From the NCBI GenBank assembly GCA_964500415.1, contig CAZCOB010000064.1:1-9644 (forward strand): DNA of 9,644 nt, read 5' to 3'. The notes beneath the pieces were generated by a model. It ran no database searches. It worked only from the letters and a program-made list of their open reading frames with translations, and had not been told where the DNA came from. Of this stretch, positions 5,846-9,644 are shown piece after piece. Position numbers and translations under genes: made by a program. Source of the stretch: JAFGPF01 sp964500415 (lineage in GTDB: Bacteria; Chloroflexota; Dehalococcoidia; Dehalococcoidales; RBG-16-60-22). Each line of letters begins with the position of its first letter. The first letter of the stretch is position 1.

Positions 5846-6878
5846 AAATAAAATCGTGAAATTTTCCGGTATGGCGGTAGTCGTTGTCCTGGTACTTTTA
5901 CTACCCACGATACTATCAGGCAACCAGTACCTGATTTCTGTTGCATCGCTGACCGTTATTAATATTCTCCTGGTCGCCAGCCTGCGTAACATCTTCCTCA
6001 CAGACCAGATTTCCCTGGGCCAGGTTGGCTTCTCCCTGATTGGCTCCTACGGAGGAGCCCTGCTGGTTATGAAAGCCGGTCTTAACTTCTGGGCAGCCCT
6101 GGTAATAAGCGGCCTGTTGGCAGCAGCTGTAGCCCTGGTTCTGGGATACCCCTTTCTGAAAGTAAAGGGTATCTATTTCTCTATACTGACGCTGATGACG
6201 GCGGAGGCCTTCAGGCTGGTGGCCTATTACTGGAGGGAATTAACGGGGGGTACGCTGGGCCTGGTGAATATACCCCCGGCCAGCCCCATGACTCTGCCCT
6301 TTATCGGCACTATTAAATTCGATACGCCGGTCAATTACTACTATATTGTCGTCATCGTTGTCCTGATATGTCTTTTCATCATGTACCTTTTGGAGCGTTC
6401 CCATGTCAATTTCAGATGGAGAGCCATCAAGGATGCCGATGAACTCGCCATGTCCGTAGGAATTAACGTCATCTGGTATAAGATGATGAATTTCGCTATC
6501 GCCAGTTTTTTTGCCGGCGTCTCCGGGGTTCTGTTTGCCTTTTTCCAGCGTAACCTGAGCGCCGATTTCGGCTCCCGGTTTGGTGTGACCATGTCCATCT
6601 ATCTACTGGTTTACATGGTGGTCGGGGGGCAAAAGTACTTTGCCGGTCCTATCATCGGGACTCTGGTATTGACCATTATCTCCGAGTTAGTCAGACCGCT
6701 ACAGAACTATAAGGACATGTTTATCGGCCTGATCGCCATCCTGGTAATGATTTTTATGCCTTACGGGTTGGCGGGCCTACCCACACAATTCCGGTACTGG
6801 ATACAGGGGAGGAGGAACTCCGGGTTAGCCCGGCGAATAAACAATACGACGGAAGAGAAACCTGTTTCACCATCCTGA
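5838..6878 (+). CDS. livM: branched-chain amino acid-type ABC transporter permease, LivM
   Basis: 346-residue inner-membrane permease, the second half of the channel with LivH. An N-terminal hydrophobic helix (MAVVVVLVLLLPTIL) is followed by the conserved segment TDQISLGQVGFSLIGSYGGA, the block FLKVKGIYFSILTLMTAEAF, the coupling region WRAIKDADELAMSVGINVIW and YKMMNFAIASFFAGVSGVLF, and the C-terminal FAGPIIGTLVLTIISELVRP, which are LivM hallmarks. A hydrophilic tail (RRNSGLARRINNTTEEKPVSPS) ends the protein; it is longer than strictly needed and probably cytoplasmic. The ATG lies within the last codons of livH (8-base overlap) with only a weak ribosome site, so it likely depends on reinitiation. 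A 39-base gap separates it from livG. Confidence 0.93.
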   Translation: MNRNKIVKFSGMAVVVVLVLLLPTILSGNQYLISVASLTVINILLVASLRNIFLTDQISLGQVGFSLIGSYGGALLVMKAGLNFWAALVISGLLAAAVALVLGYPFLKVKGIYFSILTLMTAEAFRLVAYYWRELTGGTLGLVNIPPASPMTLPFIGTIKFDTPVNYYYIVVIVVLICLFIMYLLERSHVNFRWRAIKDADELAMSVGINVIWYKMMNFAIASFFAGVSGVLFAFFQRNLSADFGSRFGVTMSIYLLVYMVVGGQKYFAGPIIGTLVLTIISELVRPLQNYKDMFIGLIAILVMIFMPYGLAGLPTQFRYWIQGRRNSGLARRINNTTEEKPVSPS

Positions 6879-6917
6879 TAACAGTGATTATGGCTCATCA
6901 AGCGGAGGTTGGCTAAA

Positions 6918-7691
6918 GTGGCACTTTTAGAGATAAGGGATCTGGATAAACACTTCGGCGGTCTGGCGGCTGTTAGCGAGTTTGACCTGGATGTTGCCGA
7001 AGGTGAAATATGCGGCCTGATAGGGCCGAATGGTGCCGGTAAAAGCACGGTCTTAAACATGATAGGGGGTACGCTTTTACCCAACCAGGGTAAAATCACC
7101 TTCCAGAGCAAGGATATCACTAACATCCCGGCCTACCGCCGGGCCAGTCGGGGTATCGCCCGTGTCTTCCAGAGAAATGCGCTATTCAAAAGTATGACAG
7201 TGGTGGAAAATGTACTGGCAGCTTCTTATCTCCATTCCAGTAAAAAGTTCACGGAGATATTCTTTAAAACGCCCTCAGACCTGAAGCGAGAGAAGGGCCT
7301 CTATGACCGGGCGATGGAACTGCTCAAGTTCGTCGGCCTTGAGGAGCAGTCGAATGAAATGGCTACCAGCCTGCCTCACGGGAACCAGCGGGAACTCTGC
7401 GTGGCCGTGGCCCTGGCTTCTGAACCCAAGCTGCTACTGCTAGATGAGCCCCTGACAGGGATGAATGCCGAAGAAATAGCCGCTATGAGCGCCATTGTGA
7501 AAGCCCTGAGGGATACCAGGGGTATTACCAGCATTGTGGTGGAACATAATATAAGGGCAGTACTGGGATTGTGCGGACACACGGTGGTCCTGAATTACGG
7601 CAAGAAAATGATGGAAGGGACTGCCAAGGAGTGCGTAGACGACCCCGCTGTAATCGAGGCCTATCTTGGAGCAGAGATAGATGTTATTTGA
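6918..7691 (+). CDS. livG: branched-chain amino acid-type ABC transporter ATP-binding protein, LivG
   Basis: 257-residue cytoplasmic ATPase driving transport, one of two in the complex. Visible motifs are Walker A GPNGAGKS (36-43), the Q-loop glutamine in ARVFQRN (Q85), the LivG-type signature LPHGNQR (152-158; the common form in this family is closer to LPYGQQR), Walker B KLLLLDEP (171-178) and the switch histidine in VVEHN (H210). The LivG C-terminal extension (EGTAKECVDDPAVIEAYLG) is present. I chose GTG at 6918, nine bases after GGAGG (6904-6908). An in-frame TTG at 6909 touches that ribosome site and is not usable with it. The GTG start gives MALLEIRDLDKHFGG, the normal N-terminus. It overlaps livF by 11 bases, indicating coupled translation. 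Confidence 0.93.
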   Translation: MALLEIRDLDKHFGGLAAVSEFDLDVAEGEICGLIGPNGAGKSTVLNMIGGTLLPNQGKITFQSKDITNIPAYRRASRGIARVFQRNALFKSMTVVENVLAASYLHSSKKFTEIFFKTPSDLKREKGLYDRAMELLKFVGLEEQSNEMATSLPHGNQRELCVAVALASEPKLLLLDEPLTGMNAEEIAAMSAIVKALRDTRGITSIVVEHNIRAVLGLCGHTVVLNYGKKMMEGTAKECVDDPAVIEAYLGAEIDVI

Positions 7692-8388
7692 AATTAAGGA
7701 TTTAAAGGTCCGCTACGAGGGTGCGGAGGTCGTAAAAGGAATCTCTCTAAACCTGGAAGCCGGTGAAATTGTCACCCTTATCGGCAGTAACGGGGCGGGT
7801 AAAACTACCACACTGCGGACTATATCCGGACTAAAAGAACACTTCTCCGGGGAAATCTGGTTCGAAGGGAAAAGGATTGATAAAAGATTACCGCAGGATA
7901 TTGTCAAGATGGGTATCACGCAGGTACCCCAAGGAAGAGGGCTTTTCCCGTATATGTCAGTTGCTGAGAATTTAAAACTGGGGGCCTACCTGCGTAAAGA
8001 CAAGGATGCTGTACTTAAAGACCTGGCGGGGGTGCTGGAACATTTCCCGCGGCTCAAAGAGAGGAGCCGCCAGCAGGCCGGTACGTTAAGCGGCGGTGAG
8101 CAGCAAATGCTGGCCATCGCCACGGCTCTCATGAGTAAACCCAGGCTGCTGCTGCTCGATGAGCCTTCAACCGGGTTATCTCCAATCATGGTCAGCGAAA
8201 TTGGGAAAATCATCGTAGATATTAACAAAGTTGGAACAACCATCCTCCTGGTAGAGCAGAATGCCCGCCTGGCTCTTAAGCTGGCTATTAGAGGCTATGT
8301 CATGGAGACGGGCGTTATAGTCCTCAGTGGGGCGGCCCAAGAATTACAGTACAGCGAGCATGTTAAGAAGGCTTACCTGGGTGGATAA
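7681..8388 (+). CDS. livF: branched-chain amino acid-type ABC transporter ATP-binding protein, LivF
   Basis: 235-residue ATPase partner of LivG, of normal LivF length. Motifs in order: Walker A GSNGAGKT (35-42), the Q-loop region ITQVPQGRGLFPYMSVAENL (79-98), ABC signature LSGGEQ (136-141), Walker B LLLLDE (156-161), D-loop TGLSP, and VEQN (191-194), where LivF proteins typically carry Q in place of the switch histidine. All catalytic elements are intact, so the transporter should be functional. The ATG lies inside the end of livG with an 11-base overlap. The stop codon overlaps an AAGGAG (8387-8392) that serves the SDR mini-gene starting 13 bases downstream, so transcription likely continues past livF. 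Confidence 0.94.
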   Translation: MLFEIKDLKVRYEGAEVVKGISLNLEAGEIVTLIGSNGAGKTTTLRTISGLKEHFSGEIWFEGKRIDKRLPQDIVKMGITQVPQGRGLFPYMSVAENLKLGAYLRKDKDAVLKDLAGVLEHFPRLKERSRQQAGTLSGGEQQMLAIATALMSKPRLLLLDEPSTGLSPIMVSEIGKIIVDINKVGTTILLVEQNARLALKLAIRGYVMETGVIVLSGAAQELQYSEHVKKAYLGG

Positions 8389-8401
8389 GGAGTAGCTGGC
8401 A

Positions 8402-8488
8402 ATGGAATATAAGATATTTGATCTGTCGGGTAAGGTGGCGGTCGTTACCGGACAGATATTTATTGAAGATGGGGGCTATCTCGCCTGA
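8402..8488 (+). pseudogene. short-chain dehydrogenase (SDR) with internal in-frame deletion, 28 codons left
   Basis: The frame starts at ATG 8402, nine bases after AAGGAG (8387-8392), and ends at TGA 8486-8488. Residues 6-17 (FDLSGKVAVVTG) are the first strand of a classical SDR up to the beginning of its TGxxxGxG cofactor motif. Residues 17-28 (GQIFIEDGGYLA) match the SDR C-terminus (TGQxxxVDGGY). The ~220 residues that should separate them, including the rest of the NAD(P) site and the catalytic Ser-Tyr-Lys, are absent, yet the frame is kept. Both family ends normally contain V-T-G at the join, so a deletion between two short GTTACCGG-like stretches is the simplest origin (inference). An intact SDR is ~250 residues. 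The peptide cannot be an oxidoreductase. It may be simply a scar, or an assembly error. Confidence 0.7.
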
Positions 8489-8570
8489 TGAAAAGGAATA
8501 AACCCCGGGCGAGGCTCTACCTGTCTCATCCGTCTTAAAGATAACTAATAATAACTCAGGGAGGAGAACC

Positions 8571-9017
8571 ATGGCCAACAACAAATACAGCAAATATGTC
8601 ATCACCCAGCCCAAATTTGTCACAGAGCTAGCGCATCATGACCTCAACAAGATATCAGGTTTCACCTTTCCCGATGAGGTATATCTGGACAAGGATATCC
8701 TCAAAGAGGCCAACCACTGGCTGGACATCGTCTGGGTCTGGGACAAAACAACCCCGCGGGAGATGCCGGGTTTGCATTCCCATCCGTTTGATGAAATTGT
8801 CCTCCTGGTCGGCTCCAACCCCAAGAACCTGAGGGACCTGGGGGGTGAGGTGGAGTGGGGAATGGGTGCGGGCAAGAATGCCGAAACCTATCACCTGACC
8901 TCAACGACAGTCATCTACGTCCCCAAAGGGCTGATGCACGGCCCCCTAATATACCAGAGGGTGGACAGGCCCATCCTGAATATTGCCATCGGCATCAACA
9001 CCGGCGACTATGCCTAG
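8571..9017 (+). CDS. single-domain cupin protein
   Basis: 148 residues, a small cytoplasmic beta-barrel. The first cupin motif is visible as PGLHSHPFDEIVLLVG, giving ligands H69, H71 and E75. The second appears as YVPKGLMHGPLIY, giving H123. All four typical metal ligands are therefore present, so it may bind Fe, Mn, Ni or Zn. Cupins include dioxygenases, isomerases, decarboxylases and sensors, and I cannot pick among them. A strong ribosome site AGGGAGGAG (8558-8566) lies four bases before the ATG. It follows the liv operon and the SDR scar in the same orientation, 82 bases after the scar, with no clear promoter or terminator between, so it is probably co-transcribed. It may process the transported compound. 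It is the only apparently intact candidate enzyme left in the cassette. Confidence 0.82.
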   Translation: MANNKYSKYVITQPKFVTELAHHDLNKISGFTFPDEVYLDKDILKEANHWLDIVWVWDKTTPREMPGLHSHPFDEIVLLVGSNPKNLRDLGGEVEWGMGAGKNAETYHLTSTTVIYVPKGLMHGPLIYQRVDRPILNIAIGINTGDYA

Positions 9018-9037
9018 GTGCGATACCAGGCTGCCGT

Positions 9038-9055
9038 AGCACCGTAAGCACCGTA
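9038..9055 (+). repeat. 9-bp tandem repeat able to pair with a downstream start site
   Basis: AGCACCGTA occurs twice back to back (9038-9046, 9047-9055). The CACCGT in either copy can pair with ACGGTG at 9070-9075, which contains the GTG start at 9073. From the second copy, this places the AAGGAGG at 9058-9064 in the loop. GGTGC at 9017-9021 can pair with GCACC of either copy instead. Alternative pairing of this sort can control translation, but the stems are short. Confidence 0.35.
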
Positions 9056-9072
9056 CTAAGGAGGTTACCACG

Positions 9073-9183
9073 GTGAATAAGGAAGCGGTTAGCTCTGGCT
9101 GCCTGCCCTTGTTCTATAGGCTTGAAATAATACGGTACGATGGAGGCCGAGCCGGCTCGGTCTCCCCATGCGTGAAGATTTAG
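9073..9183 (+). CDS. 36-codon ORF of unknown nature with good ribosome site
   Basis: AAGGAGG (9058-9064) is eight bases from GTG 9073. The frame reads MNKEAVSSGCLPLFYRLEII and continues to a TAG at 9181-9183. I recognise no family. The second half overlaps a 24-base near-perfect palindrome, which would strain translation. It may be the truncated start of a lost gene, as with the amidohydrolase and SDR scars, or a leader peptide. Without homologs it is only a possibility. Confidence 0.25.
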   Translation: MNKEAVSSGCLPLFYRLEIIRYDGGRAGSVSPCVKI

Positions 9184-9242
9184 TCTTCTATTAGATTGCA
9201 CATTTCGTCATTATGTGTGATTCTTAGGCGCTTGCTGCCTAA
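9142..9242 (+). other. run of four consecutive hairpins in non-coding DNA
   Basis: Hairpin 1 is a near-perfect 24-base palindrome: GGAGGCCGAGCC at 9142-9153 against GGCTCGGTCTCC at 9154-9165, with one G-U pair. Hairpin 2 is GAAGA/TCTTC (9174-9178, 9184-9188). Hairpin 3 is CACAT/ATGTG (9199-9203, 9213-9217). Hairpin 4 is TTAGGC/GCCTAA (9224-9229, 9237-9242) with a 7-base loop. None is followed by a T-run. The stretch from 9184 to about 9296 holds no gene that I can support. The cluster could be a structured RNA, a terminator region or a scar of a mobile element. Confidence 0.4.
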
Positions 9243-9296
9243 CGTTTATATGAAACCGACTACCTATACGCCATACGCCTCTGGAAGGGGACAAAC

Positions 9297-9503
9297 GCAG
9301 TGTTTATACTTTCCATGACTACCGAGGAGAGACTCAATCCAAATATCATTGGCGATAGCCGGCGCCGCCATATCGCTCGCGGTAGTGGGGTGGAGCCACA
9401 GCACGTTAATCAGCTCCTCAGCCAATTCTATCAGATGCAAAGGTTGATCAAGCTAGGAGTAGGCGGTAATCTACCCAGAAATTTAATGGGAATATTTAGA
9501 TAG
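9297..9503 (+). pseudogene. ffh: C-terminal M-domain fragment of signal recognition particle protein Ffh
   Basis: The frame gives ILSMTTEERLNPNIIGDSRR, then HIARGSGVEPQHVNQLLSQF, YQMQRLIKLG and PRNLMGIFR before TAG 9501-9503. This is the last part of the SRP54/Ffh M domain, where the family reads SMTxEERxNPxIIxxSRRRRIARGSG followed by VNxLLxQFxQMxK. It contributes to 4.5S RNA binding. Intact Ffh is ~440 residues, and the N and G (GTPase) domains and most of the M domain are absent upstream. The same frame upstream is not Ffh-like and meets a stop at 9240-9242. A GTG at 9300 with GGAAGGGG (9283-9290) before it could in principle express a ~67-residue peptide, but I read it as a broken gene edge. 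It converges on rpoD with a 7-base gap. Confidence 0.78.
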
Positions 9504-9510
9504 TCTTTTA

Positions 9511-9644
9511 TTAGATGTAATCTTTCAATTTCCGGCTGCGGCTGGGGTGGCGCAATTTGCGCAGTGCCTTAGCTTCGATCTGGCGAATCCGCTCTCTAGT
9601 TACGTTAAACTCCTTGCCCACCTCCTCTAACGTGCGACTTCGTC
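9511..9644 (-). CDS. rpoD: primary sigma factor RpoD, C-terminal end (partial)
   Basis: Reading leftward from the window edge, the frame gives RSRTLEEVGKEFNVTRERIR, then QIEAKALRKLRHPSRSRKLK and DYI before TAA (9513-9511). This is region 4.2 of the housekeeping sigma-70 factor: the helix-turn-helix that binds the -35 box (LEEVGKEFNVTRERIRQIE), followed by the conserved C-terminal LRKLRHPSRSRKLKDY. The gene starts beyond the right edge and only 43 complete codons are visible. It gives a firm chromosomal anchor. The recognition helix is normal, consistent with the TTGACA-like -35 boxes proposed elsewhere in this window. Confidence 0.93.
   Translation of the reverse strand, partial: RSRTLEEVGKEFNVTRERIRQIEAKALRKLRHPSRSRKLKDYI

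Noticed and set aside
6909..6917. TTG at 6909 as the livG start
   Set aside because: It directly touches the GGAGG (6904-6908), leaving no spacing. GTG at 6918 is nine bases away and gives the usual N-terminus.
8638..9076. Several overlapping frames on both strands across the cupin gene
   Set aside because: The cupin frame has the metal motifs and the ribosome site. The others are proline- or arginine-rich shadows without motifs.
9224..9243. TTAGGC...GCCTAACG as an integron attC site
   Set aside because: The GCCTAAC element fits the RYYYAAC core, but no matching GTTRRRY core or imperfect long stem follows downstream, and no integrase is seen.

Overview
The window looks like a chromosomal piece of a bacterium, most likely an uncultured member of Chloroflexota (Dehalococcoidia-like). 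This placement is inference. It rests on the style of the branched-chain-amino-acid-type (Liv) transporter, the Ala/Thr/Pro-rich linker after the lipoprotein cysteine, the frequent GTG and possible CTG starts, and the RpoD and Ffh tails at the right end. No rRNA, tRNA, CRISPR array or transposase was recognised.

Left part (1-3305). An AT-rich partial gene encodes the end of a dCTP-deaminase/dUTPase-fold protein with a short helical linker and two C-terminal membrane helices. A LuxR-type regulator follows on the minus strand. Its coding region probably starts at 1861, because a near-consensus promoter with a 16-bp palindrome in its spacer lies just upstream at 1901-1929. Diverging from it is a two-gene unit, an NTF2/SnoaL-like protein and a DUF169 protein, with its own predicted promoter (1998-2026) and a short terminator-like hairpin (3282-3305).

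Middle part (3306-9017). A stretch of gene debris, including the first ~30 residues of an amidohydrolase, leads into a complete five-gene ABC uptake operon: lipoprotein binding protein, two permeases and two ATPases (livK-H-M-G-F order). The operon has a good predicted promoter at 3566-3594 and a strong stem-loop between the binding protein and the first permease. The first permease appears to start at a CTG codon. Behind livF come a 28-codon mini-gene that fuses the N-terminus of a short-chain dehydrogenase to its C-terminus, and then an intact small cupin. The remains of an amidohydrolase and an SDR around a Liv transporter and a cupin suggest a former catabolic cassette (uptake plus hydrolysis and oxidation) that has been eroded by deletions. 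The substrate cannot be read from the sequence.

Right part (9018-9644). A structured non-coding stretch holds a 9-bp tandem repeat, an SD-GTG mini-ORF and four consecutive hairpins. It abuts the last ~67 residues of Ffh (SRP54), which lacks its GTPase domains. Seven bases further, rpoD ends on the opposite strand. The Ffh fragment looks like the broken chromosomal edge of the accessory region.
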